Source: Diprion similis
Lineage: Eukaryota > Arthropoda > Insecta > Hymenoptera > Diprionidae
Assembly (NCBI RefSeq): GCF_021155765.1
Contig: NC_060114.1
Coordinates: forward strand, 1,612,001 to 1,676,000
Direction of reading: 5' to 3'
Length of the DNA stretch: 64,000 nt
A program made the translations under genes and the position numbers. The notes under the pieces were generated by a model. That model was not told where the DNA came from and made no database searches. It saw only the letters and a program-made list of their open reading frames with translations. This document shows positions 31,925 to 44,200 of the stretch, piece after piece (position 1 is the first letter of the stretch; every line of letters begins with the position of its first letter).

Positions 31925-32033
31925 TAGTGCGAGTATAAATAAGGAGGAATTTGGTTGCGGAATTGAACCTAAAAAGTCGTGATCGGGAACTTGAAGAACG
32001 ACGCGTTGTGCTACAAACATAAACGTTGAAAAC

Positions 32034-34243
32034 ATGGCCGACGATGAAAAGTACAAAGTGCCTCTGTTCGACGGAACGAACTACAGCAACTGGAAGTTTC
32101 GCATGCAAATCCTACTAGAGGAACACGATCTGTTTGAACACGTTGAAAGTGAGTTAGATTTTTTAATCTCACAGCTCCCTGCCGCAACAGCAACCGCTCA
32201 AACTCTTGAGCTGAGGAAAAATGACAGGAAATACAAGTCACTCATAATTCGCCGAATCTCGGACAGTCATCTTGAGTACGTTAAAGAAAAAGATACGGCC
32301 TACGACATGTGGAAGGCTCTCTCTGAAAGTTTCGAGCGTACGGGTGTCTCGAGCCAGCGTCGCTTGAGGAAAACATTGCTAACCATGCGGTATGCACCGA
32401 CAGATTCGATGGCATCTCATTTTTTGAATTTTGATAAGCTGGTGCGAGAGTTAAAATCAACAGGTGCTACATTAGAAGAGAACGATATAGTGTGTCATTT
32501 GTTGCTAACAATGCCGGAAGAATACGACATGGTAGTTACGGCTTTGGAAACTATATCCAGTGAACAGTTAACTCTCAGTTTCGTGAAAACACGGTTGCTA
32601 GATGAAGAAGCAAAAAGAGGTGGGGGAAACGCCGGATCGGCCAATGGAAATTCGTCCTCAGTGTTCTCGGCTACAAGCAATAACCGCTACGGAAACCGAA
32701 AAACAAATCAAAGCGGAAATCGGAACTCGAATCAAAACGGAAATCGGAATTCTAATTCTGAACGGAATAGTACGGGTTTTGGAACACAACATGGCCGGTT
32801 TGAATACAACTGTCATTACTGTGGTATACGCGGCCATAAACGGTCAGAGTGTAGGAAACTGAAAAACAATAACAGAAGCGCGGAAGCGGCGAACACCGCA
32901 AGCAGTGAAAATAACGAAGAGGCCGTTGTGTTTTTAACTAACGAAAACGACAGTTACGCACCTAACCTAAACTGGGTTCTAAACTCGGGAGCTACTGAAC
33001 ACTTAGCAACTAGGAAAACAAAATTAACTAACGTTCGGAAATTACCCACTCCAATAAGCATACGGGTTGCTAAGACAGGTCAACAAATAATCGCGGACGA
33101 AATTGGTGACTTAAGAGTGAACACGCGAGTGAACGGAAAACATATTGACATTTTCGTGACCGGAATTCTATCGGTATCTGGACTCGAGTATAATCTTCTT
33201 TCAGTTCGTAAACTGGAAATGAATGGTTTTTCTGTGACTTTTGAAAACGGGAAAGGAATTATAACAAAAGGAAACACAGTCGCTGCAATTGCGTATCGGA
33301 AAAACAAACTCTACGAACTGTGTGTTGATTATGTAACAGAAACTGTAAATATTTGTCAGTCAGGCGATACAACACGACTGTGGCATCATCGACTTGGACA
33401 TCTGAGCAGCTCAGGGTTGAAGAAATTGATCAATCTTGCTGACGGTATAGACGTGAAGGAAATCGAAACCTCGACCAAACTTTGTGAAACCTGCGTGGAA
33501 GGAAAGCAGACTCGCCTACCACATCAAATGGAACGCATTAGGGCTAAACGTCCTTTGGAGCTGATACACAGTGATCTCTGTGGCCCGATGGATGTTACAT
33601 CTTATGATGGAAAAAGGTACCTACTCACGTTCATTGACGACTTTACACACTTCACTGCAGTATACACGTTAAAAGCCAAATCAGAGGTGCTCAGGTTTTT
33701 CAAAGTGTTCCAGTCAATGGCGGAAGCCCATTTTAATCTAAAAGTAAGCAGATTTAGATGCAACAATGGAGGGGAGTACATCTCAAACGAAACTCGTCAG
33801 CATTTTGAGAACTGTGGAATCCAATACGAGTTTACGATACGCTACACTCCACAGCAGAATGGAGTTGCGGAAAGGATGAACAGGACAATACTTGAGAAGG
33901 CACGATGTATGATTTTGAATTCAAAGATGAACAAGATCTTCTGGTCTGAGGCTGTGACAGCAGCTGTATACCTGATCAATCGATGCCCAACAAATGCCTT
34001 GAAGGACGCATTACCAGCTGAACTTTGGTACGGAGAGAAACCTAACCTGCAAAAGCTTCGAGTTTTTGGTTGTATCGCATATCTTCATATTCCAAAGGAA
34101 TTGATTAACGGAAAGTTTGAATCACGTTCAAAACGCTGCAGACTGGTAGGTTATTGTGCAAATGGATATCGTTTGTGGTGTCAGGATGATAATAAACTAA
34201 TAATGGGTCGAGACGTTATATTCAACGAGTCAAAGTATACGTT
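32034..34243 (+). pseudogene. Copia gag-protease-integrase
   Basis: One open frame from the ATG at 32034. Gag (DUF4219/UBN2 type) has the VPLFDGTNYSNWKFRM start and a CCHC knuckle CHYCGIRGHKRSEC (about 32813). Protease reads LNSGATEH (about 32980), with Asn in place of the catalytic Asp. Integrase has an HHCC finger (about 33385-33500), SDLCGPMD for the first Asp, CNNGGEY for the second (Asn replaces Asp, about 33762) and GVAERMNR for the Glu. Both changes would kill the enzymes. The frame runs into a foreign insert at about 34244. Confidence 0.92.
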
Positions 34244-34565
34244 TGTGTTGGCTTGGTTCGAGCAGAGTCCGACGATACCGGTACTTCTGCACTCGAGCTA
34301 CTGGCAAACGACGCGAGAGGCGTCGTTTCAAAGAAAAGAGCGAGAAGGCTTTCGTGCTCTCTCGCCAGTTCACCTCCAGCTCTGTGAAGGAGCAGTTACA
34401 CAGCCAAAGCTATTCAAAGTCTAATCTGTTAACTATTTTTTGCAAAGAACATTCTAATAAAGTTTATCATTGTAATTATCATCATAATTCCTGTGAAAGA
34501 AATATTATTGAACCCTTTCTACCAATCATCCAATTGTCCCTTCTCTTTGAACTCGTTGAGCTTTT
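34244..34565 (+). mobile_element. about 320-bp foreign insert in Copia pol, possible solo LTR
   Basis: Copia homology stops after FNESKYT (about 34240) and returns by about 34580. The insert starts TGTGTTGG, has TCTAATAAAG (a polyadenylation signal, about 34455) and no credible gene. The size, TG start and AATAAA suggest a solo LTR, but I could not find a clean target duplication or the 3' edge. Confidence 0.5.
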
Positions 34566-34633
34566 CTTTTTCTAATCAAAGAAAGAAATTTCAATAGTTT
34601 GATTCTGGAGATTTCTATGATACTTTAACGGCA

Positions 34634-36379
34634 ATGAAAGAAACAGAGAAAACCCAAGAATCCTCAAATTCAGGCGGAGAACGGAATCAATCATCAGATG
34701 AAGAATTACAAAGTTTCGACAGTGCTGAAGATGATGAGGAAGCAACGTCAAAAGGAGAAGGGAAAGCCTTGAGGAAGAGTACACGTGAGAAACACAAACC
34801 CAAGTTTTTAAATGATTATACTGTTTTAGCTTTGAGTGCAGAATCGTTTGTCGAAAATGTCCCACAACAATTCCAAGATATATATGGACGGGATGATGAA
34901 AAACAATGGTTAACGGTAAATGAGGAAATTACATCGCTCATCGAAAATGAAGCCTGGGACTTGGTACCACTGCCTCCGGGAAATAAAGTCATTGACAACA
35001 AATGGGTTCTCAAGGTAAAGAAGGACGATGATGGAAATATAAATAAATATAAAGCTCGTCTGGTGGTCAAAGGATGCTCGCAAAGAAGAGGACTGGACTA
35101 CGAGGAAACGTACGCACCGGTTGCACGTCTCACTACTGTACGAACCCTTCTGTCGATTGCTAATGAACACAGGTTGAAACTTAAACAACTAGATGTCAAA
35201 AATGCATTTCTACATGGAACCGTAAGTGAAGAGATCTATATGAAACAACCACAAGGGATCACAAACACCGAAGGTTTTGTATGCAAATTAAAACGCTCCT
35301 TGTATGGACTCAAACAAGCTCCAAGGACTAGGAACGCCAGGTTCAACGAGTTTATTCTGAAGCTGGGACTCAAAAGATCAGAACGAGATCATTGCTTTTA
35401 CACAGGAATACGTCTGTACCTTATACTTTATGTTGATGATATCTTGATTGCAGGTGAAGATGAAACTCAGATACAGAATGTCGTAAAAGCTTTAAAAGGT
35501 GAGTTTGCCATGACAGACGTTGGTGAACCAAAGAGCTTTCTTGGTATAAAAATCCTACAGACACCGAGAGGGTTGTTCCTTAGTCAAAAGGCGTATATGG
35601 AGCGAATGCTGATTCGTTTTGAAATGACAGACTGCAATCCATGTAAGACTCCTATGGAAGTAAATCCTGAAAGAAGCGAAGATGATGAAGGAGAAATGAT
35701 AATCGAGACGAAACCTTATCGCGAACTAATCGGATGCCTGATGTTTCTCATGCTAAACACACGTCCTGATATAAGTGTCGCCGTAAATTACTACAGTCGT
35801 TTTCAAAGCAACGCAAGACTGTCTCACTGGAAGGGACTAAAACGAATTCTTCGTTACATCAAAGGTACCCTCGATTATGCTCTACGGTTTGATCGAGGCT
35901 TCAAGTCAGAAATGCCTCTTCAGGTGTATGTAGATGCAAATTGGGCTACAGACAACGATCGCAAGTCGACGACGGGTTTCCTACTACAAGTATATGGATC
36001 AACGGTAACTTGGTCAACGAAGAAACAATCAGGAATTACTCTTTCCTCGACAGAAGCCGAGTATGTTGCTCTAGCAACAGCAATGACGGAAGTGATTTGG
36101 TTAAAGGGACTCTTGCAGGACTGTAGTGTGCATTGTGTTGAACCTATTGTGGTGTTTGAGGACAATCAGTCAGTTATACATTTGTTAAATCGATGGGAAC
36201 ATCGTAGACTTAAGCATGTCGATGTGAAATACAACTTTATAAGAGATATGTACCAAAACAAAGAGATCAATGTGCAATATATAAATACTAAGCAGCAGAC
36301 TGCAGACTTGCTGACAAAAGGTCTAGTCGGAGACCAATTCGTTAAGTTGCGATCAAAAATCGGAGTGTGCAAAATATAA
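34634..36379 (+). pseudogene. Copia reverse transcriptase and RNase H
   Basis: Open frame after the insert, in a different phase from the first part. RT starts at NEAWDLVPLP and has KARLVVKGCSQRRG, QLDVKNAFLHG (first catalytic Asp, about 35185) and LYVDDILIAG (about 35430). RNase H has YVDANWATDNDRKSTTGF (Asp, about 35930), SSTEAEYVAL (Glu) and FEDNQSVIHL (Asp). The catalytic residues look complete. The acidic segment at 34650-34760 is the usual linker after integrase. It stops 45 bp before the 3' LTR. Confidence 0.93.
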
Positions 36380-36424
36380 TATGTAACACGTTTATTGTAT
36401 GAAAATGTATACATTGAGGCGAAG

Positions 36425-36650
36425 TGTTAAATGTAGCAATGTATCCATCTAGTCGACCATCTATCACTTGATATGTTAATGCCCTAGCTATCTTGCTCTT
36501 AGCAAAGCGTTTCTCTTTCTTGTATCTTTTTAGTAGGTCATGACAAGCATGACACACGGTGAACGACGCCGGAATAAATAAGGATCTCTAAATACAATTT
36601 ACGAGTGTTTTTCACCTATCAACTCCTACTCCACTACCTCTAACTTGACA
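36425..36650 (+). repeat. Copia 3' LTR
   Basis: 226 bp, near-identical to 31686-31910, preceded by a short purine-rich tract (GAGGCGAAG). Confidence 0.95.
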
Positions 36651-37503
36651 AAGAAGATACATTGAACTCAGCTACGACCACAGCACATACTTCTTGGTGG
36701 ATGAAGCATACGTCCAACAGTGCATCCAAACGCCTTACTGGCATCTGTGCTCATTCCAATTACCTTTGCTCGAAGCAACTGCCTCTACAAGATGTGAAAT
36801 TTCGCTTTTATTGAAACCAGACACTAAAAGTTTGAGAAAATGCGACATACGATTAAAACGTAAAGTTGAGCTCTTCTGGTCAAGATTAAATTCAATTGGA
36901 GCATGGCTATATTCCTTGGAAGCTCCAGAAATAATTTGTAAAGACAGTCAGGACACTTTAATAACAATATCCGAAAGTGGGGTATTACGACTCAGGGGAG
37001 GTTGCACGGCTAGAACACATTAGGCTACACTCCCTAGTATAGAGGTTTATTTGGCGCGAGAGCAATATCTTTATCAACCGGACTTAACGCTAAACATCAG
37101 CAGAGTATCTCCAACACTAAGTAACAACAGCGTAAAATTGATTAAGTATCTAGATAGGACGCAATCACTGATGAAGATCACGTTTGAAGCAGGGAAATCC
37201 CGTTATGAGATGGAACATGAATTGGAGAACATAGGAAAACAACAACGGGCAACCAATAGTCAGGACTTGAAAATATATGGCTCATACTTGGTACACATAG
37301 GTATAATAATTGTGGCTGTGGGATTTTGCTGCGGGAATAAAATATTGGGATTTGGAAGGTTATGTATGAGCGGTAGAAATTCAGAAGACTCGCAAATACC
37401 TAAAAGATATGAACGCGTAAGTGTTGGAAACATCAGAGAATTAACTGAAATGGCAACCAGTATACCACCCGGCCTACCTACCCCTGAGACGCGAATGAAT
37501 TAA
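36651..37503 (+). pseudogene. env-like glycoprotein, C-terminal part
   Basis: Continues the env gene after the Copia target duplication. Cysteine-rich ectodomain (about 36700-37015), then an in-frame TAG at 37021-37023, more ectodomain, and a membrane anchor (about 37285-37345, HIGIIIVAVGF) followed by a short cytoplasmic tail ending at 37503. The order fits class F-type envelope proteins. One stop only in this part. Confidence 0.75.
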
Positions 37504-37652
37504 CAAATATACAAGACCACAACCTAATCATATAATCCATTATAAAATTGCATTCCCTTTACCTTACCCCTTACCGCATTTAACAATTGGAAATACGGCG
37601 GAAAAACTGTTTGTTACATACTCTGTCCTGTTATGTAATCATTGCTAGGAAC
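37504..37652 (+). promoter_or_regulatory. env to F-box gap with candidate splice acceptor
   Basis: 150 bp with a pyrimidine-rich tract (37550-37575) and an AG acceptor (TTGCTAG, about 37642-37648) right before the ATG at 37653. A spliced subgenomic mRNA, as used for env in related elements, could express the next frame. This is inference. Confidence 0.4.
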
Positions 37653-39374
37653 ATGGCAAGCACGAGCGGGACACAGGTCCAAATATCTCCGACCATCGAT
37701 AGGAAATCATCAAGACGATTGTTCGTGGGAGGACTGGCACCGTATGCGAGGAAACGACATCTGACCAAGCTAATCAAGATTTACGAAGCGGAATCGATTA
37801 TCTTACCAGAGGCTTCATCAAGGATGCAGAAATATCCATACGTGACTTTCCAAACACCCGAACTTGCGACCGTTGCGATGGAAAAGCTCAAAGGTTTAAA
37901 ATTGCACAAGAAAAAGCTACATATTACCTACGCAGACCAATGGCAAGAAATCCGAACCCTGAAAGCGAAACCAAAGCACCAAGACCGAAGCATCGAAGAG
38001 GACCCGCTACCGGGATTCAAACCCAAGGAAGCACTACTACTACTAGTAGAAATAATATCAACGATCGCAAGATACCTGCAGTATAAGGATCGAGCCCGAT
38101 TGGAATTAGTATCAAGACAATGGAACGCTGGAAGTAAAGCGTCGCATAAGGATACCGGAATTCTCAATCCCAACAGATGGGAATGGACGAACGGATGGAA
38201 TCAAACCTTCAACGACCAAGGGTTATTCTGGCTAGTGAAGAGATGTAGAAATTACATCGAAGAAGCAGACTTACGAGGAATACAGAACCTGAAATCCACA
38301 GCTGTGACGATCCTGGCAAAGAACTGCCCAAATTCAAAAAGAATAAATTCAAGATCATTAATGATTAGAGAAGGTGCGACAAGATCCATCAGTGAGTACT
38401 TAACTAAATTAGAGACACTGGAATTGGGGCAGATAATCGGACCGATAGATATGGATATCGAAAAGATATTAGCCAATAACACTAGGCTAAAGCGATTGGC
38501 ACTGCATAATAATGAAACAACTGGAAGGGGCTTAGTCGATAGGACATCGCTAGAAGACATAGAGATCCAAAACTGCGACGCAATAAAGACAGAAGAGCTA
38601 ACAAGGGCGATCCAAAACCAGAGAAGACTCAAGAGATTGGAAATTAAGCACTGCAAGCAACTAACGCGCCTGAAATTATTAGATGTGCTAATCGCAAACA
38701 TCAACGTGAAGACCACGCTGAAGGAGCTGATATGTGTGGAGATGGTCCTGACAGCGAAACCGGTGAAGAAAACGGAATAGAAGAGAATAGAGTAGGTGAC
38801 TTCATGGATCGGAATGAGTTACCAGTGCAACTAAACCTGATGGATTCTTTAACAGCGCTGCAACGCTTGTCGCTAGTGGGTTGTGGCTGGGTAAATGCAG
38901 CGATAGTCTCTGGGATGAGGAGTAAGTTAAAACACCTGGACACGCCTGGACCTAAGTATGTGCACTAACATACTAGGGCAGTTTGAACTGGAGCCGTTGG
39001 AGAACTTGTCGCGACTGAAATTCCTTGCATTTAACAATATGCACTCCTCTTTGGGAGGAGGCTTCCCTCACAACTTGAAACAACTGGAGGAACTCGAATG
39101 CCGCGATAACGGTACTATCATCGACGAGGATATCTGCGGATTGCTGCGCAGTAATCGCGACATTCAGAGTATCGACATCGAGGATTGCTGGGAGGTCACC
39201 AACCAAACAGCGGCAGTGGCCATGCTGGTAATACGACGGAGTCAACGCAGACAACCACTACATCTCTATCTGGGAGGTACCAGAGAAACACCGACTAAAC
39301 GAGCTAAGCGTGACGCATATTTAGTAATCAATTATAAACGGTGTTCTAAATTGATGTCCGGTACTGGAATGTAA
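37653..39374 (+). pseudogene. RRM / F-box / LRR protein downstream of env
   Basis: About 573 codons starting MASTSGTQ. An RRM lies at residues 20-95 (RNP2 RLFVGGL, RNP1-like KYPYVTF). An F-box-like helix set follows (LQYKDRARLELVSRQW, about 38080-38130), then leucine-rich repeats (LETLELG, LKRLALHN, LEDIEIQNC, LKRLEIKHC, LQRLSLVGCGW, IQSIDIEDCWEVT). F-box/LRR proteins are substrate receptors of SCF ubiquitin ligases; RRMs bind RNA. Two frameshifts (about 38710 and 38955) cancel each other. The frame begins 150 bp after the env stop and ends at a possible LTR start. It may be a captured gene carried by the retrotransposon or a host fragment trapped beside it; the tight fit after env favours capture. 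Confidence 0.6.
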
Positions 39375-39551
39375 CGTCTGTTACGTCCCGACGTACCGCC
39401 TCGGCGAACCTTTTTCAAAATTAAAACATAATCACAGAATTGTTTCATCTTACTCAACAGCCACAGCGCTTGAGAGTTTCGTTTCGATGATTATAACGCA
39501 AAATATCATATTGCTTCAACCGACGAGTTCCACGATTTGGTTCCGAGGATT
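39375..39551. other. possible LTR remnant between F-box frame and BEL
   Basis: Starts TGTAACGTCTGTTACG at 39371, which looks like an LTR start, and ends at the BEL primer site. It could be the 3' LTR of Gypsy-env #1 or the 5' LTR of BEL. I found no second copy in the window. Confidence 0.35.
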
Positions 39552-39569
39552 TGGTCCTTCGAGCCGGAT
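39552..39569 (+). promoter_or_regulatory. BEL primer binding site, tRNA-Tyr type
   Basis: TGGTCCTTCGAGCCGGAT is complementary to the 3' end of insect tRNA-Tyr including CCA, as recalled from the known tRNA-Tyr sequence. Confidence 0.7.
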
Positions 39570-39776
39570 CGAACATTTGCTATCTCACTCATTCTCGTGG
39601 TGTATAAACTCAGTGTCGTCTCATTCTCTCTCGTGTGGTGCGCGGATTAGTGCCGTCTCGCTCGATCTCGCGTCGTGTCGATTCAGTGCCGTCTCGTGTG
39701 TTCGTGACCTCTCTCTGACTTTCTGACTCTTTGACTTTCATCGTGTTGTGCCAGTGTTCCCATTCGAACAATAACA

Positions 39777-41261
39777 ATGCCTTTCACAATGCGGGACGAC
39801 GAGTCATCGACCAAAGGGTCGACAGATTCGCTGCCGACATTACCGACGGTGCCTCTGCCGGTAAATCCGCCTACTGCTGACCTACTCACAGCTGATGCCT
39901 CTCGTGGTGGAGGCCGACTCACCCGTAGCAGCTCACCGTCCGCGCTTAGTAGCGAGTTATTTTTGCGCGTCAATTCGCAAAATGAATTGATTGAGTCAAT
40001 GGAGGATATGCTCACTCAACTCACGGAAGATCTCACCATGATGCTCGAACAGCTGGAAGAATCTCACTAGGCCTTTCGCAGCGAACATACCTGATTGGTT
40101 TCGCACTGGCCTCCCGCTCATCTTGACCACGCATACTTCACCCGCAAGACCAACCTTGTCGAGTCCAAGTTGGTACTCAAGGTAAAGCGACATCTCGGGC
40201 GTCTCCAAGACAAACTCACTCAGCCCACTCAACCTGCCGTCTCGACTGAAGCCACCTCAAGAGTCCGCTCACGTTTACCAGAGCTCACGGTGCCGAAGTT
40301 CTCCGGTGAGTGCCGCCTGTGGCCGGACTTCAAGGCCATGTTCACTTCGGTCATTGGGTCCAGCAAGGATCTCAGCGAGCTAGAAAAGTTCCAGTACTTG
40401 GAATCGGCAGTGGAAGGCGATGCCGCGGATCTCATCTCCAACCTCGCTCCCTCAGACGGCTCTTTCAACTCAGCCTGGCTCCTGCTCATCGCGAGATACG
40501 AGAACAAGAGGCTCATTGTGAAATCTCACCTCGAGAGAGTCTTGGCGCTCAAGCCGATGCAGAAGAGGCAAGCCAGCTCATTGACCAAGATGGTCAATAT
40601 CATCCACCAGACCACTCAGGCTCTCGCGACTCTCACAAATGAGACCAATAATGATTGTCTCATGGTCACGCTCGTCTCAAATCTGCTCGACTCAGACACT
40701 CGTGAGAAGTGGGAAACTTCCTTAGTCTCGTCTACTGAATTTCCCACCCTCGGTCAGCCCACGAACTTCCTCATTGCTCGTGCTCGTACCTTGGACAGCA
40801 TGGAAGACGACTCAACGAAGGCTCAGGTCTCGCAGGCGAAGGGTGCTGTGCCAAAACGCAGTGCTGGCCATCACGCAAGCTCATCGAGGACTCAAGCGAG
40901 CTCATCAAAGACTCCGCAGACAGCTCAAGGGTCCACGCAGTCAGCTCCTGCCTCGTCGCTCTCATCAGGCTATTCTTGCGACAGCTGCAAGCAGGACCAT
41001 TTCATAGTGGTCTGTCCACGCTTCCGAGGCCTCTCAATGGAACATCGAGTTCAGCTCATCAAGGAGAGAAGCCTGTGCTGCAATTGTTTGGGGAGGCACA
41101 ACATGAGAAAATGCAACAGCAAGAGGCTCTGCAAAACTTGCAACGGATCTCACCATACGATGCTGCACGGTGCTGACCTCTCATCCGTCTTCACCTCTCC
41201 TGCTACAGCTCGGACCACTCAAGAAACGCCGTCAACCTCTGCAGCCTCGCACTTGGCATGA
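39777..41261 (+). pseudogene. BEL/Pao gag
   Basis: One frame from the ATG at 39777, with stops TAG 40068-40070, TGA 40092-40094 and TGA 41259-41261 but no frameshift. It has the BEL gag core (LPKFSGE-like LTVPKFSGECRLWPDF, LESAVEGDAADLI) and a C-terminal cysteine cluster (CDSCKQDHFIVVC, CCNCLGRHNMRKC, CKTCNGSHHTMLH) of knuckle type. Serine and glutamine-rich linker at about 40830-40960. Confidence 0.9.
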
Positions 41262-44200
41262 AGCGAGTTCACCCCAGCCAACTCAACAGACCACGCACCG
41301 ACCAGAGCACTCATCGGAGCCAGCACGCCCATCTTGCTGGCAACTGCCACAGCAACAATCTTCTCATCTACCTCATCGCACGAGGTACGACTACTGGTCG
41401 ATCCTGGTTCAGAAATCTCATTCATCTCAGAAGGTCTCGCCAGGCAGCTGAATCTCAAAAGGAGGTATGCGAAATTGGATATCTGGGGAGTGGGAGGAAA
41501 GAAGACCGCTCAGGCAAAAGGTGTCGTCTCCCTTACCCTGACGTCAAGATTCACCCTTGCAAGATCTGCTGACGAGGTTTTGGATCCAGGAAGAAACTCC
41601 CACCTCAACTGACTCTCACCTGTCACCTGAAGAGCAGGAGTGCGAAGAACACTTCGCATCTACTCACTCAAGGGATGGAAGCGGACGATACATCGTCAAG
41701 CTGCCACTCAAATCATCACCAACGGTGCTGGGAGACTCATACAGAACCGCTCATCAATGCCTCCAACGGATCTGCAAAAGGTTAGCCAGGGACACTCAGT
41801 ATGGTGAACTCTACACTCAGTTCATGCGTGAGTACGAACAATCTCAGCACATGATCAAACTCAATGATAACTCTCTCACGAGCCAACCTCATTATTACCT
41901 GCCTCATCATGGTGTTCTCAAGCCAGAGAGTTCCTCAACGAAGCTCAGAGTAGTTTTCAACGGCTCCAGCTCCAGCTCTACCGGGTATTCCCTGAATGAT
42001 CTCATGCACACCGGTCCAAACCTGATGCTCAACATATTCGACCTACTCATCTGGATTCGACGATACAAGTATCTCTTCGCGACGGACATCACCAAGATGT
42101 ACCGTCAAATCAAGATACATCCTGCTGACTGGGATCTCCAACGGATTCTCTGGATGGATGAGCAAGGATTGGAAGCTCACTATCAACTCACCACGGTCAC
42201 GTATGGCACAAAGGCAGCTCCGTTCTTAGCGGTAAGAACACTCATTCAACTGGCTCAGGATGAAGGCAGTAAGTACCCTCTTGTTGTCGAGCCAATCACT
42301 CATGGCCGATACGTCGACGACATCTTTGGAGGATCCGACTCAGTTGAAAATCTCATTCAAACTGCCAATCAACTCACTCAACTGTGCCATGCGGGCGGAT
42401 TCCCGTTGGCAAAATGGCATTCGACATCACCAAGGCTTCTTGAAGCCGTCTCATCGGAGCGAAACAACTCATCCACGATCTCCTTCGACGACTGCACCAC
42501 CAAGATTCTCGGAATACGGTGGTCACCTCAGCAAGACACTCTAGACTTTTCGACCATCTCCACATCGCACTCAAACAGATTTTCAAAACGCCTCATCCTC
42601 TCAGAAGTAGCACAACTCTTTGATCCGCTGGGCTTCGCAGCCCCAGTTGTAATCAGAGCGAAAATGTTTCTACAAGAACTCTGGTTGCACAAACTCAATT
42701 GGGACGATTCACTTCCAGAACAGCTGATCTCACGATGGCGCAGCATTAGACAAGATCTCACCAGTCTGGCCAGACTCTCAATCCCACGCTGGTTCAACAC
42801 ATTGTCCGACTCAACGGTTGAACTACACGGATTCTCTGATGCGTCACAATTCGCAATGGCAGCTGTTGTGTACTTAGTCGTCCACTCTCCGTCCACTGGC
42901 GCCAACGTCTCGCTCATTTGCTCAAAGACGAAGGTCTCACCTCTCAAGCGTCTAACCATCCCGAGGTTAGAACTCACGGCAGCGCTGCTACTCTCCACGT
43001 TAATTCATCATGTTTGCGCTACTCTAAACATGAACATTACCAAAACTCATTTGTGGACGGACTCTCAAGTGACACTCTCATGGATCAAAGCTCATCCCTC
43101 AAGGTGGAAAGACTACGTCAGAAACCGAGTGACCAAGATTCAAGAACTCACCGAGGGAACTCAATGGAGGCACATCGCAGGCACCTCAAATCCAGCTGAC
43201 TGTGCATCACGTGGAATAACCACAGATCAGCTCGAACACCATCCTCTCTGGTGGTCGGGACCACCATGGATGACTCAACCAGAGGACTCTTGGCCCTCTG
43301 AACCAGAGACCGCCCTCGACGATTTGTGCGCACAAGAAGCCAGGGCCGGGGTCTCACTACATGCATCTCACTCAGTCAAGGAGTATCAATGGGATCTCAT
43401 TCACCGATTCTCATCGCTCACCAAACTCTTAAGAATTACTGCTCTATGCATCAATTTCACCAAGAAGCTCTCAGGAAACCTCAACTCTTCACCAGCCGCA
43501 GAACTCATCACCTCAGCAGAAGTAGAAAACTCAAGACTGTTCTGGGTCAAGGCCACTCAAGCAGTCTACTTCCCAGAGGAACTCGCCCTACTCAGACGAC
43601 AAGGGCAGCTGTCTCCATCCAATCCTCTCTGCAAGCTCACTCCATTCATAGACAGCGATGGTGTGCTCAGAGTGGGTGGACGGCTAGACAATGCTGAACT
43701 CTCATACGATGTAAAACATCCTGCAATTCTTCCTCGCTCATCAAGATTCTCCGAACTGATCATCGCAGACGCTCATCAACAGACGAAGCATGGAGGCACT
43801 CAGTCAACGCTAGCATTCATCAGACGACTCTATTGGATAATCGGCGGCAGTGCTCCAGTAAAGTCTCACATTCTCAGGTGCGTGGTGTGTGCTCGCCAAA
43901 GGGGGATCCGTGCACATCAACTGATGGGCCAACTACCTCTGGCGCGAGTCACACCATCACGCCCTTTCTCTCACACTGGAATCGATTATGCTGGCCCACT
44001 CACTCTCAAGACGTGGAAGGGTCGATGCTCAAAAACCTACAAGGGTTGGATCTGCGTCTTCGTCTGGAAGTGGTTTCAGATTACTCAACCGAAGGTTTCA
44101 TCGCAACCTACAGACGTTTCACCTCCAGACGAGGAATTCCATCAGCCCTCTACTCGGACTGCGGAACCAACTTCCTGGGTGCTGACGCACAACTCAAACA

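Larger units (their letters stand above)
31686..36650 (+). mobile_element. Copia LTR retrotransposon, 5.0 kb, recent
   Basis: LTRs 31686-31910 (225 bp) and 36425-36650 (226 bp) differ at about six positions. Both start TGTT and end AACTTGACA. The target duplication AAGAA is at 31681-31685 and 36651-36655. A primer site (31911-31924, GGTTATGGGCCCAG) follows the left LTR. Gag-pol is interrupted by about 320 bp of foreign sequence and has changed catalytic residues. It landed in the env gene of Gypsy-env #1. Confidence 0.96.
285..39374 (+). mobile_element. Gypsy-env #1, env-bearing LTR retrotransposon (outer shell, decayed)
   Basis: Composite retrotransposon carved up by later insertions. Its pieces are a macrodomain fragment (285-345), the spacer and second macro-like half (25108-26742), integrase (26743-27301 and 29956-30501), env (30605-31680 and 36656-37503), and an RRM/F-box/LRR frame (37653-39374). 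The Polinton, pogo and Copia elements lie inside it, each bounded by its own target-site duplication. The pieces align in order with the second family member at 47.5-50.7 kb. Gag, protease and RT lie beyond the left edge of the window or are lost. The left boundary is only where homology starts. A possible 3' LTR start (TGTAACG) is seen at 39371, but no matching LTR was found. Confidence 0.7.

Noticed and set aside
39487-39726. Open frame before BEL gag
   Set aside because: Lies over the primer site and leader; composition is that of CTC/TCA-rich leader sequence.
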